In this document: piece by piece, positions 49,140-58,312 of the stretch
How the letters are laid out: every line of letters begins with the position of its first letter
Position numbering within the stretch: position 1 is the stretch's first letter
NCBI RefSeq assembly: GCF_022530855.2
Contig: NZ_CP099567.1
Coordinates: forward strand, 2,046,001-2,110,000
DNA length: 64,000 bases
Origin: Candidatus Vondammii sp. HM_W22
GTDB lineage: Bacteria; Pseudomonadota; Gammaproteobacteria; Chromatiales; Chromatiaceae
Reading direction: 5' to 3'
Program-made: the position numbers and the translations under genes
Notes under the pieces: model-generated
What the model was told of the DNA's origin: nothing
Databases searched by the model: none
Seen by the model: only the letters and a program-made list of their open reading frames with translations

Positions 49140-49168
49140 TTGACCTTGCCTTTGTAACTCAGTAACTT
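49140..49168 (+). promoter_or_regulatory. Possible promoter of the ilv operon
   Basis: TTGACC (49140-49145) and TAACTT (49163-49168) separated by 17 bases, 77 bases before the ilvB start. The -10 match is moderate. No leader peptide rich in Ile, Leu or Val and no attenuator hairpins were seen in this gap. Confidence 0.4.
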
Positions 49169-49244
49169 GTGAGATTCGATTTTTCCCTTGGGTATGTTGT
49201 TGTCGGCTGGTTTCTCTACGATCAGCCGGTTGGGAGGTTTTGAC

Positions 49245-50963
49245 GTGGAATTGAGTGGTGCCGAGATCGTCGTTCAGTGTTTGAAGGACGAGGGCGTTGA
49301 ACATTTATTTGGTTACCCGGGCGGGGCTGTGTTACATATCTATGATGCAATTTTTCAGCAGGATAGTGTCAAGCACATCCTGGTCCGCCATGAGCAGGGT
49401 GCAACCCATGCGGCGGATGGCTATGCCCGCTCCACTGGTAAGCCAGGTGTTGCTCTGGTGACATCAGGTCCTGGTGCCACTAATGCAGTAACGGGTATTG
49501 CTACCGCCTATATGGACTCTATCCCGATGGTGGTTCTGACCGGGCAGGTCCCCTCTCCCTTTATCGGCAGTGACGCTTTTCAGGAAGTGGACACCGTAGG
49601 TATCACCCGTCCCTGCGTCAAACATAATTATCTGATCAAGGACATGCACGATATAGCGGATACCTTTAAGAAAGCATTTTTCCTCGCTACGTCCGGTCGC
49701 CCTGGTCCGGTGGTAATCGATATTCCAAAGGATATTACCGATCCCAGTATCAAGATACCCTACGAGTACCCCAAAAAGGTCAAGATGCGCTCTTACAGTC
49801 CTGTGGCCAAAGGTCATCTCGGACAGATCAAGAAAGCGATCAATCTGATGCTCAATGCCGAGCGCCCGGTATTCTATACTGGGGGCGGTGTGGTGCTGGA
49901 TAATGCCAGCAAGTTGTTGGTCGATCTGGTAAAGGAGCTTAACTTTCCCATCACCAGTACCTTGATGGGACTTGGCGCCTATCCTGCCAGCGATAAACGG
50001 TTCCTTGGCATGCTGGGTATGCACGGTACCTATGAAGCCAATATGGCAATGCATGATACCGATGTGCTGATCGCCATCGGTTCACGATTTGATGACCGAG
50101 TCACCGGACAGATTGCACAATTCTGCCCTAACGCAAAAATCATTCATGTGGATATAGACCCCTCATCCATCTCCAAGAATGTCCGGGTGGATATCCCCAT
50201 TGTCGGGCCGGTTAAATCGGTTCTGAGGGATATGCTCAGGGTGCTCAACGAGCAGAAGAAATCGCCAAAGGTCTCTGCGCTGAAGAAGTGGTGGGCGCAG
50301 ATCGATCAGTGGCGCGGTAGAAACTGTCTCAGTTATGACCGTAACAGTAAGGTCATCAAACCCCAGTTTGCCATCGAAACGTTGCATAAAGTGACCAAAG
50401 GAGATGCTTTTGTTGCATCCGATGTCGGACAGCATCAGATGTTCACCGCGCAATTTTATGGTTTTGACAAACCCAGACGCTGGGTCAATTCTGGCGGGCT
50501 GGGTACTATGGGGTTTGGTCTTCCCGCCGGTATTGGTATTCAGATGGCTCATCCCGGCGCAGATGTCGCGGTGGTTACGGGTGAAGCCAGTGTCCAGATG
50601 TGCATTCAGGAGTTGGCTACCTGCAAGCAGCACGATCTTCCTCTGAAGATCCTGCTGTTGAATAACGGTTATATGGGGATGGTGCGCCAGTGGCAGGAGT
50701 TCTTCTATGACGGCCGCTATTCACACTCCTACGTTGAGGCGCTGCCCGATTTTGTCAAACTGGCCGAGAGCTATGGCCATGTCGGTATGAAAATCGAGAA
50801 GCCGGCAGATCTGGAGTCAGCGATGACAGAGGCATTCTCATTGAAAGACCGGCTGGTCTTTATGGATGTGATTATCGATCCAACCGAGAACGTCTACCCG
50901 ATGATCGAGGCGGGCAAAGGCCACCACGAGATGTATCTTCCACCGGATAGTGAGCTGGTTTGA
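49245..50963 (+). CDS. ilvB: Acetolactate synthase, large (catalytic) subunit
   Basis: 572 aa, ThDP- and FAD-dependent; makes acetolactate and acetohydroxybutyrate for Val/Leu/Ile synthesis. Motifs: FGYPGGAVLHIYDAI, VRHEQGATHAADGYARSTGKPGVALVTSGPGATNAVTGI with the catalytic Glu in HEQG, GRPGPVVIDIPKDI, and the ThDP-Mg region VVTGEASVQMCIQELATC with LLLNNGYMGMVRQWQEFFY. The start is GTG 49245, preceded by GGGAGG at 7 bases; the upstream extension to 49188 has no homology. GEAS in place of the commoner GDGS/GEGS is a mild variant. Followed by ilvN after 2 bases. Confidence 0.96.
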   Translation: MELSGAEIVVQCLKDEGVEHLFGYPGGAVLHIYDAIFQQDSVKHILVRHEQGATHAADGYARSTGKPGVALVTSGPGATNAVTGIATAYMDSIPMVVLTGQVPSPFIGSDAFQEVDTVGITRPCVKHNYLIKDMHDIADTFKKAFFLATSGRPGPVVIDIPKDITDPSIKIPYEYPKKVKMRSYSPVAKGHLGQIKKAINLMLNAERPVFYTGGGVVLDNASKLLVDLVKELNFPITSTLMGLGAYPASDKRFLGMLGMHGTYEANMAMHDTDVLIAIGSRFDDRVTGQIAQFCPNAKIIHVDIDPSSISKNVRVDIPIVGPVKSVLRDMLRVLNEQKKSPKVSALKKWWAQIDQWRGRNCLSYDRNSKVIKPQFAIETLHKVTKGDAFVASDVGQHQMFTAQFYGFDKPRRWVNSGGLGTMGFGLPAGIGIQMAHPGADVAVVTGEASVQMCIQELATCKQHDLPLKILLLNNGYMGMVRQWQEFFYDGRYSHSYVEALPDFVKLAESYGHVGMKIEKPADLESAMTEAFSLKDRLVFMDVIIDPTENVYPMIEAGKGHHEMYLPPDSELV

Positions 50964-50965
50964 TC

Positions 50966-51457
50966 ATGAGACATATTATTTCAATCCTGATGGAAAATGA
51001 ATCCGGTGCACTCTCCAGGGTGGCCGGTCTGTTCTCGGCACGGGGCTACAATATTGAGTCCCTGACGGTAGCGCCTACCGAAGATCCTTCGCTCTCCCGC
51101 ATGACGCTGGTGACCCGGGGGGATGAAGCGATTATCGAGCAGATCACCAAACAGCTGAACAAGCTTATTGAAGTGGTGAAACTGCTGGATCTCTCCGAGG
51201 GGGCGCACATCGAACGGGAGATGATGCTGATCAAGCTGAAGGCGGAGAGGAGTCAACGTGACGAGTTCAAACGGCTGGTGGACATTTTCCGGGGCAAGAT
51301 AATCGATGTCACCGAGACCAGCTACATCGTTGAGATGACAGGTAACCCAAGCAAGTTGGATGGCTTTATAAACGCAGTTAGCGATGATCTCATCGTTGAA
51401 GTGATACGCACCGGACCGTCAGGCATCGCGCGTGGCCCCAAAGGGCTGAGCCTTTGA
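50966..51457 (+). CDS. ilvN: Acetolactate synthase, small (regulatory) subunit
   Basis: 163 aa, equivalent to ilvH in other nomenclature. The N-terminal ACT domain MRHIISILMENESGALSRVAGLFSARGYNIESLTV binds valine for feedback inhibition; the C-terminal domain has IEREMMLIKLKAE and SYIVEMTGNPSKLDGFI. ATG 50966 lies 2 bases after the ilvB stop, so translation is coupled. Forms the holoenzyme with IlvB. Confidence 0.96.
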   Translation: MRHIISILMENESGALSRVAGLFSARGYNIESLTVAPTEDPSLSRMTLVTRGDEAIIEQITKQLNKLIEVVKLLDLSEGAHIEREMMLIKLKAERSQRDEFKRLVDIFRGKIIDVTETSYIVEMTGNPSKLDGFINAVSDDLIVEVIRTGPSGIARGPKGLSL

Positions 51458-51496
51458 TGGTGGTATTGTTCGGCTCGTACACAGGATTTGAACTAA

Positions 51497-52537
<1,041 letters not shown>

Positions 52538-52555
52538 TCCTTCTCTGCAGTAACT

Positions 52556-52590
52556 AAAAAACCGCCGGTCTGTTCCGGCGGTTTTTTTTG
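52556..52590 (+). terminator. Intrinsic terminator after ilvC
   Basis: AAAAACCGCCGG-TCTGTT-CCGGCGGTTTTTTTT: 7-bp GC-rich stem extended by A/T pairs with a T8 tail, 18 bases after the ilvC stop. Confidence 0.93.
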
Positions 52591-52622
52591 CTTCCGAACG
52601 GGTACTATGTAGAGGTTAATCA

Positions 52623-53414
52623 ATGGAAACCGGACCAATGCCAGAAACCGGCCAAAAGCCGAAACGCAGACGTGGTATCTATCTGTTGCCAAACCTGTTT
52701 ACCACCGCCGCGCTTTTCTGTGGATTCTACGCCATCCTGGCAGCGATAAGTGGTGAGTTTGAGCATGCGGCTGTCGCCATCTTCATTGCCATGATTCTGG
52801 ATGGATTGGATGGCAGGGTGGCGAGGATGACCAATACACAGACGGCATTCGGCGCAGAGTACGACAGTCTCTCCGACATGGTGGCCTTTGGATTGGCGCC
52901 AGCCCTGGTGATGTATATCTGGTCGCTGAACAGCCTGGGTAAGATGGGTTGGCTGGCCGCTTTTATCTATACTGCGGGTGCTGCATTGCGCCTGGCCCGG
53001 TTTAATACCCAGGTGGGTACGGCGGATAAACGTTTCTTTCAGGGAATACCTAGTCCGGCTGCCGCTGCCATCATGGCTGGCAGTGTCTGGGTAGCGGTGG
53101 ACTATCAGATTGATGGGGTCGATCTGGCTATTCCGGTCGGTTTACTGACCGTTGCGGTTGGTCTTCTGATGGTAAGTAATATCCGCTATAACAGCTTCAA
53201 AGAGGTAGACTTTCGCGGCAAAATACCCTTTTTCTCGATGGTCGTCATGATGCTGGGATTCTCTGTGCTTTTCATCCAGCCGCCGCTAATTCTATTTCTT
53301 ATTTTCCTCGTCTATGCCATTTCCGGGCCTGTATTGACGCTGAAACATCTACGCAGTCGAAAGGCTCGGCGTCGGGCGGCACTGAAATCTGAGGACACTG
53401 AAGACCAGGATTAA
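52623..53414 (+). CDS. pssA: CDP-diacylglycerol--serine O-phosphatidyltransferase
   Basis: 263-aa integral membrane enzyme making phosphatidylserine, the substrate of Psd. The CDP-alcohol phosphotransferase motif is complete: DGLDGRVARMTNTQTAFGAEYDSLSD (D-G-x2-A-R-x8-G-x3-D-x3-D). Several membrane segments (AALFCGFYAILAAI, VAFGLAPALVMYIW, IPFFSMVVMMLGFSVLFI) and a basic C-terminal tail. AGAGG lies upstream of ATG 52623. This Gram-positive-like PssA type is common beside ilvC and leuA in gammaproteobacteria. A terminator separates it from ilvC. Confidence 0.94.
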   Translation: METGPMPETGQKPKRRRGIYLLPNLFTTAALFCGFYAILAAISGEFEHAAVAIFIAMILDGLDGRVARMTNTQTAFGAEYDSLSDMVAFGLAPALVMYIWSLNSLGKMGWLAAFIYTAGAALRLARFNTQVGTADKRFFQGIPSPAAAAIMAGSVWVAVDYQIDGVDLAIPVGLLTVAVGLLMVSNIRYNSFKEVDFRGKIPFFSMVVMMLGFSVLFIQPPLILFLIFLVYAISGPVLTLKHLRSRKARRRAALKSEDTEDQD

Positions 53415-53470
53415 CCAGTGGCCATCCGGAAACTGTATAAATAAACGTGGATCGTCAAGAGGAAACAAAG

Positions 53471-53656
53471 TATGCAGTAAATTCTCAATAAGTTCGTGCG
53501 GTGGAGGGTATGGGAATATTACTTCCAAGAGACGCTATGAATACATCCCTGCACGCTTGAGGTTGGCATCCCTGCCTCCCCCACACTCTTGGAAGTAATA
53601 TCCCTATACCCTCTCATAAGCATCTGCACCGTATTATTGAGAAGTTACAGTATGCA
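53471..53656. repeat. Long imperfect inverted repeat (hairpin element)
   Basis: Left arm 53471-53532 and right arm 53587-53656 pair over most of their length. The inner arms GGAATATTACTTCCAAGAG and CTCTTGGAAGTAATATCC are nearly perfect; the outer parts pair GTATGCAGTAAATTCTCAATAA with TTATTGAGAAGTTACAGTATGC with a few mismatches. The loop includes TACATCCCTGCACGC. A transcript would fold into one long hairpin. No transposase. Confidence 0.85.
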
Positions 53657-53728
53657 AAGGTTACGCATTGAAAAACAAAGAAATCTTCTGCCTTCCTTTT
53701 TTGATAGTTTTTGGATGGACACTACCTA

Positions 53729-55197
53729 GTCGACCCTGAAATATTCATAACGCAATGATTTATATAAAATAAGCGTCTAAATTTGATAAAATAAACGTCC
53801 GGGAAAGCAGTAAAAGCAGAGAAAAACTGGACGAAACAGAGGTGGATAATTGAGCAAAGCCAAGACAGCCAATCCCAACCAGCAAAGTTTCCTGCACCAG
53901 AACTTACTGGATCAGCTGAACCCCAAGCATCCACTTTTGCTATTGGCCAGACAGATAGACTGGTCATATTTTGATGCTGAATTTGCCCCGCTTTATTCTC
54001 ATCTTGGAAAGCCCTCAAAACCGATCCGCCTAATGGTGGGCCTCTCGATACTCAAGCATCTGGAAGATCTCAGTGACGAGGTTCTGATTCAACGCTGGAT
54101 ACAAAATCCCTACTACCAGAGATTTACGGGTGAGATCGAATTCCAATGGCAACTTCCTTGTGACCCCTCCGACCTGACTTACTTCAGAAAGCGTATTGGC
54201 AACGAAGGTTTTGAAAAGGTCCTGGCTGCCTCTATCGCCTTACATCAAGAAAAGGCGATCGAAGATGAAATGTGTATCGACACTACCGTACAAGAGAAAA
54301 ACATTACCTTTCCAACTGATGCAAAGCAGTACCGAAAGATACACGGGCAGTTACTCAAGATGGCCCGAGCAGAAGGTATCGTGCTCAGTCGAAGCCATGA
54401 GAAGGAAGTAAAAATTCTCAAGCTCCCCACCCGATTTGCCACACATCCGAGGAATCGTAAAAAGGCACGTAAGGCCGTCAAGCGATTAAAGACCATCAGC
54501 GGCCAATTACTGCGTGAAATACAGCGTAAGATGACCGCAGAACAACAGAAATTCTATGCAGAAAAGTTCGCCCTGTACCAGCGCATGCTGAATCAGAAGC
54601 GTGCTGATAAAAACAAGTTGTACAGCCTACATGAACCTCATGTTTACTGTATGAGCAAAGGCAAGGCCCAGCAGCGTTATGAGTTTGGCACCAAGGCATC
54701 AATCACCACCACAAGGGACGCGGGCATTGTGATTGGTGCCCCGGCTTTTGAGAAGAATGTATTTGATGGTCACACCGTACCTGAGGTCTTGGCACAGGTG
54801 AAACGTCTCATCAATCGAGTACCCAAAGTGGGTATTGCTGATCGAGGTTACCGGGGCAAATCAAAGGTTAATGACACCCAGATAGTAACACCAAAGCCTG
54901 CTAGGAAGAATACCTCAGAAGAAGCCATGGCATTAGCCAGAAAACGTTTCAGAAGACGAGCTGGCATTGAGCCTGTGGTCACTTAAAGAGTGACCACAGG
55001 CTAAAAAGGAACTTTCTTAAAGGCTTTGCCGGGGATCAGATTAACTTGCTTATGGCGGCGGCTGCCTTCAACTTCAGAAAATGGATGAGGGAGATTCTTT
55101 TTGTGCTGAAAAATATCATGTCCATACTATTGTTCCTGTTTGCAAAACAGAAACAATAGTATTATTAAGTGCCTGGAATGAATATTTCAGAGTCGAC
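53729..55197 (+). mobile_element. IS5-family element, copy C, complete with target duplication
   Basis: 1469 bp, right repeat with one substitution (CAGAGTCGAC). TACCTA occurs on both sides (53723-53728 and 55198-55203), so the duplication is 6 bp if the repeats start at GTCGAC, or 4 bp (ACCT) if they start at AGTCGAC. It is the only copy here with a preserved duplication, hence an unrearranged insertion. It splits pssA from leuA. Confidence 0.96.
53850..54986 (+). CDS. IS5-family transposase, copy C
   Basis: 378 aa, TTG start, ribosome site GAGGTGG. Same domain order as copy B: DUF772-like region, CIDTTVQEKN, GIADRGYRGKS and RRRAGIEPVVT. The stop TAA (54984-54986) lies in the loop of a palindrome with arms 54970-54983 and 54989-55002. 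The severed family C-terminus follows in the -1 frame (about 54983-55156) and here ends three codons early at a TAG. Confidence 0.88.
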   Translation: MSKAKTANPNQQSFLHQNLLDQLNPKHPLLLLARQIDWSYFDAEFAPLYSHLGKPSKPIRLMVGLSILKHLEDLSDEVLIQRWIQNPYYQRFTGEIEFQWQLPCDPSDLTYFRKRIGNEGFEKVLAASIALHQEKAIEDEMCIDTTVQEKNITFPTDAKQYRKIHGQLLKMARAEGIVLSRSHEKEVKILKLPTRFATHPRNRKKARKAVKRLKTISGQLLREIQRKMTAEQQKFYAEKFALYQRMLNQKRADKNKLYSLHEPHVYCMSKGKAQQRYEFGTKASITTTRDAGIVIGAPAFEKNVFDGHTVPEVLAQVKRLINRVPKVGIADRGYRGKSKVNDTQIVTPKPARKNTSEEAMALARKRFRRRAGIEPVVT

Positions 55198-55254
55198 TAC
55201 CTATTTTTTTAGGTCAGTGTGATGCCTGCGCCCGAACCCGCTTTGGAGCAAACC

Positions 55255-56805
55255 ATGAGCAATCAGGACAAATTGATTATTTTCGATACCACCTTGCGTG
55301 ACGGGGAGCAGAGTCCCGGGGCATCCATGACAAAGGATGAAAAGCTCCGCATCGCCAAAGCACTGGAAAAGATGCGGGTGGATGTTATTGAAGCAGGGTT
55401 TCCTATCGCCAGCCAGGGCGATTTCCAGGCGGTGCAGGCAATTGCCAGGGTCATTAAAAACAGTACTGTCTGTGGCCTTGCCCGTGCCCTTGAGAAGGAT
55501 ATCGATCGTGCTGGTGAGGCCATCAAAGAGGCCAATTCAGGACGTATACATACGTTCATTGCAACCTCGCCGATCCATATGGAGAAGAAGCTTAGAATGA
55601 GCCCTGATGAGGTGGTGAAACAGGCCGTCTGGGCGGTCAGGCACGCTCGTAAATATACCGATGATATCGAGTTCTCGGCGGAAGATGCTGGTCGTTCCGA
55701 TATCGATTTCCTCTGCCGGATCTTTGAGCAGGTGATTGAGGCGGGAGCCACCACAATCAATGTGCCTGATACGGTTGGCTACAATCTCCCCCAGCAGTTC
55801 GGTGAGACCCTCCGTACGCTTATTGAACGAATACCCAACTCAGACAAAGCGATATTTTCTGTCCACTGTCATAACGACCTCGGATTGGCCTCTGCCAACT
55901 CTCTGGCAGCAGTACTCAATAGTGCGCGTCAGGTTGAGTGCACGATTAATGGCCTGGGTGAGCGCGCTGGAAATGCCTCCCTCGAAGAGGTGGTGATGGC
56001 TGTGCGGACTCGCAGAGATCTGTTTGATTGTGACAGTGAACTGGATACCACTCAGATCGTCAACTGTTCCCGTCTGGTAGCCAGTATCACCGGTTTCCCG
56101 GTACAGCCGAACAAGGCGATTGTCGGTGCCAACGCCTTTGCCCATGAAGCAGGTATTCACCAGGATGGTGTACTGAAAAATCGTGAAACATATGAAATCA
56201 TGCGGGCAGAGGATGTGGGCTGGGTGCAGAACCGCATGGTTTTGGGAAAGCATTCCGGCCGCAATGCTTTCCGCGTCAGATTGGAAGAGTTGGGTATCAG
56301 CTTCGAATCTGAAAAAGAGGTGAATGAAGCATTTCGCCGTTTCAAGGATCTTGCAGACAAGAAGCATGAGATCTTTGATGATGACCTTCAGGCCCTGGTG
56401 ACCGATGCCGGCTTTATTTCCGAAAATGAGCGAGTGAAGCTTGTCTCGATGAAAGTCTGCTCAGAGACTGGTGAGACACCGGATGCCACCGTGGTACTCA
56501 CTGTGGATGCCGAAGAACAGTCGGGCAGATCGATTGGCGGCGGGCCGGTGGATGCGACTTTCAAAGCGATAGAGGAGATAGTTCAGAGTGGTGCGGAGCT
56601 GCAACTCTACTCAGTGAATGCAATCACCAGCGGGACAGATGCCCAGGGTGAGGTGACCGTCCGCCTACAGAGAGACGGGCGTATTGTCAATGGGCAGGGT
56701 GCGGATACGGATATTGTCATCGCATCAGCCAAGGCCTATGTCAACGCCTTCAACAAACTTGAACATGAGATACAAAGATCCCACCCCCAGCAAGATGATG
56801 TCTGA
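55255..56805 (+). CDS. leuA: 2-isopropylmalate synthase
   Basis: 516-aa enzyme condensing 2-oxoisovalerate with acetyl-CoA, the committed step to leucine. HMGL-like barrel: [47 protein letters not shown] (metal ligands), [36 protein letters not shown]. The C-terminal regulatory LeuA dimer domain (from about residue 390, ending VNAFNKLEH) senses leucine. ATG 55255 has GGAG upstream; the frame is open to 55219 without homology. IS5 copy C now lies 57 bases before it and probably separates it from its native promoter. Confidence 0.96.
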   Translation: MSNQDKLIIFDTTLRDGEQSPGASMTKDEKLRIAKALEKMRVDVIEAGFPIASQGDFQAVQAIARVIKNSTVCGLARALEKDIDRAGEAIKEANSGRIHTFIATSPIHMEKKLRMSPDEVVKQAVWAVRHARKYTDDIEFSAEDAGRSDIDFLCRIFEQVIEAGATTINVPDTVGYNLPQQFGETLRTLIERIPNSDKAIFSVHCHNDLGLASANSLAAVLNSARQVECTINGLGERAGNASLEEVVMAVRTRRDLFDCDSELDTTQIVNCSRLVASITGFPVQPNKAIVGANAFAHEAGIHQDGVLKNRETYEIMRAEDVGWVQNRMVLGKHSGRNAFRVRLEELGISFESEKEVNEAFRRFKDLADKKHEIFDDDLQALVTDAGFISENERVKLVSMKVCSETGETPDATVVLTVDAEEQSGRSIGGGPVDATFKAIEEIVQSGAELQLYSVNAITSGTDAQGEVTVRLQRDGRIVNGQGADTDIVIASAKAYVNAFNKLEHEIQRSHPQQDDV

Positions 56806-56822
56806 TCGGCGAGCCGAAACCA

Positions 56823-57671
56823 ATGGATGATCTGCTGAGGCGACAATATCTCGAAGCCATGGGCATAGGTAACTGGCTGCCCCGACAGATGGAAGCTGGT
56901 CAGAATGTGGCTGTGGAGCAAGCGTCGCTAGCGCAACCAGAAATCTCTGATCCACCACTTGAGGCTCGTTTATCCGAAGCAGCACCTGTTGCTGAGACAA
57001 ATGATTCAATCCCTTCCTTGTTGAATGAGGCTCCTCCTTTGGCTGAGGAATTTGCCCCTTCCATGGCACCTGAAGAAATGGCCCATGAGGTGCCTGAGCG
57101 TGGCATTGCCGGGTTGGATTGGAAAGATCTGAATCAGCGAGTAACGGAGTGCCAGGCATGTGGACTTGATAAGACCCGGACCAAGACAGTTTTTGGCGTG
57201 GGTGAGCAAACAGCGGACCTGATGGTTATTGGTGAGGCCCCTGGTGCAGATGAGGATCGCAAGGGTGAACCTTTTGTCGGTCGTGCAGGGCAACTATTGA
57301 CTAGGATGCTCAGGGCCATTGGGCTGAACCGGGAGCAGGTATTTATTGCCAACATTCTAAAATGCAGGCCGCCTGGCAACCGCGATCCGCGCTCTGACGA
57401 GGTGCAAAAATGCGAGCCTTTTCTGCAACGGCAGGTGACACTGGTCAAGCCGAAGGTAATACTGGCCGTTGGCAGGGTGGCCGCCCATAATTTACTCAAG
57501 TCCGATGAGACCCTCGGCCGGATGCGTGGAAAAACATTCAATTATAATGGTATTCCGGTGGTGGTCAGCTATCATCCAGCCTATCTGTTGCGGTCACCTG
57601 AGCAGAAGGCCAAGAGCTGGCAGGATCTGCAGCGCACACTCCGGCTGTTGAATCATGAGCGCCATTCTTAA
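56823..57671 (+). CDS. Uracil-DNA glycosylase, family 4 type
   Basis: 282 aa. Removes uracil from DNA by base excision. After a variable acidic, proline-rich N-terminal stretch (residues about 20-95) the core starts: CQACGLDKTRTKTVFGVGE, with the first two cysteines of the 4Fe-4S cluster, LMVIGEAPGADEDRKGEPFVGRAGQLL (motif A), FIANILKCRPPGNRDP (third cysteine), VGRVAAHNLL, and the C-terminal motif VVVSYHPAYLLRSP. Overlaps rimI by 17 bases, so the pair is an operon; 17 bases after leuA. Confidence 0.93.
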   Translation: MDDLLRRQYLEAMGIGNWLPRQMEAGQNVAVEQASLAQPEISDPPLEARLSEAAPVAETNDSIPSLLNEAPPLAEEFAPSMAPEEMAHEVPERGIAGLDWKDLNQRVTECQACGLDKTRTKTVFGVGEQTADLMVIGEAPGADEDRKGEPFVGRAGQLLTRMLRAIGLNREQVFIANILKCRPPGNRDPRSDEVQKCEPFLQRQVTLVKPKVILAVGRVAAHNLLKSDETLGRMRGKTFNYNGIPVVVSYHPAYLLRSPEQKAKSWQDLQRTLRLLNHERHS

Positions 57672-58122
57672 AGAGCCGCTGCTGCATATACGGCCCATGC
57701 AGCAGTCGGATATTGAGGCCACAATGGAGATGGAACTGCTCTGTTATGAACACCCCTGGACAGAAGGGATATTCAAGGATTGCCTGCGGGTGGGCTACTG
57801 CAGCTGGGTTTACATGCTGGATCAGCGGTTGATCGGCTACGGTATCATGTCCGTTGCGGCGGGTGAAGCGCACATACTGAATCTCTGCATACACCCTGAA
57901 CACCAGGGAAAGGGGTTGGCGCGATACTTGTTACAGCGCTTGCTTACCCTCGCCCGGGAGCATGGTGCAGATACGGCCTTTCTTGAAGCCCGCTCTTCAA
58001 ACCGGATTGCACTGGGGCTTTATGAATCCATAGGATTCAATGAAATCGGCATACGCTGTGGTTATTATCCGGCCAAAAAAGGACGGGAAGACGCTGTGCT
58101 GCTGGCTTTAAATCTACAGTAG
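57655..58122 (+). CDS. rimI: Ribosomal protein bS18 alanine N-acetyltransferase
   Basis: 155-aa GNAT acetyltransferase. RimI features: LLCYEHPWTEGIFKDCL near residues 29-45, GYGIMSVAAGEAHILNLCIHPEHQGKGLARYLL (acetyl-CoA-binding Q-x-x-G-x-G/A), FLEARSSNRIALGLYESIGFNEIGIRCGYYP and a last DAVLLALNL. Acetylates the N-terminal alanine of S18. Start overlaps the glycosylase gene. IS debris begins about 15 bases after the stop. Confidence 0.95.
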   Translation: MSAILKEPLLHIRPMQQSDIEATMEMELLCYEHPWTEGIFKDCLRVGYCSWVYMLDQRLIGYGIMSVAAGEAHILNLCIHPEHQGKGLARYLLQRLLTLAREHGADTAFLEARSSNRIALGLYESIGFNEIGIRCGYYPAKKGREDAVLLALNLQ

Positions 58123-58132
58123 TGCCGCTCTC

Positions 58133-58312
58133 CACCCTATCCATATCCATACCTCGCTTCATCCGGCCAACCACACCAATCGACGCATGTTGTACACCAT
58201 TTGTTTTATCACTACATGCCTCTCAGGGCTATCCCCGGCTTTGATCTGCCTATTTTCCTCTCGCGTATTACGTTGCCTGGGTACTGGAACGATAGCTGCA
58301 TCAGCGGAGACT
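58133..58312 (-). mobile_element. Second-type IS5 remnant, left piece
   Basis: Inverted, internally deleted fragment: ATCCATACCTCGCTTC, then the transposase segments encoding VYNMRRLVWLAG and VPRQRNTREENRQIKAGD. It is cut at about 58312 by an IS256 element; the continuation is at 59577-59935. Confidence 0.82.

Noticed and set aside
49012-49244. Leader peptide and attenuator for the ilv operon
   Set aside because: No short ORF rich in branched-chain codons and no alternative hairpins with a T run were found in the gap.
53471-53656. Long inverted repeat as the pssA transcription terminator
   Set aside because: Arms are far too long, there is no T run after the right arm, and the loop is about 50 bases.
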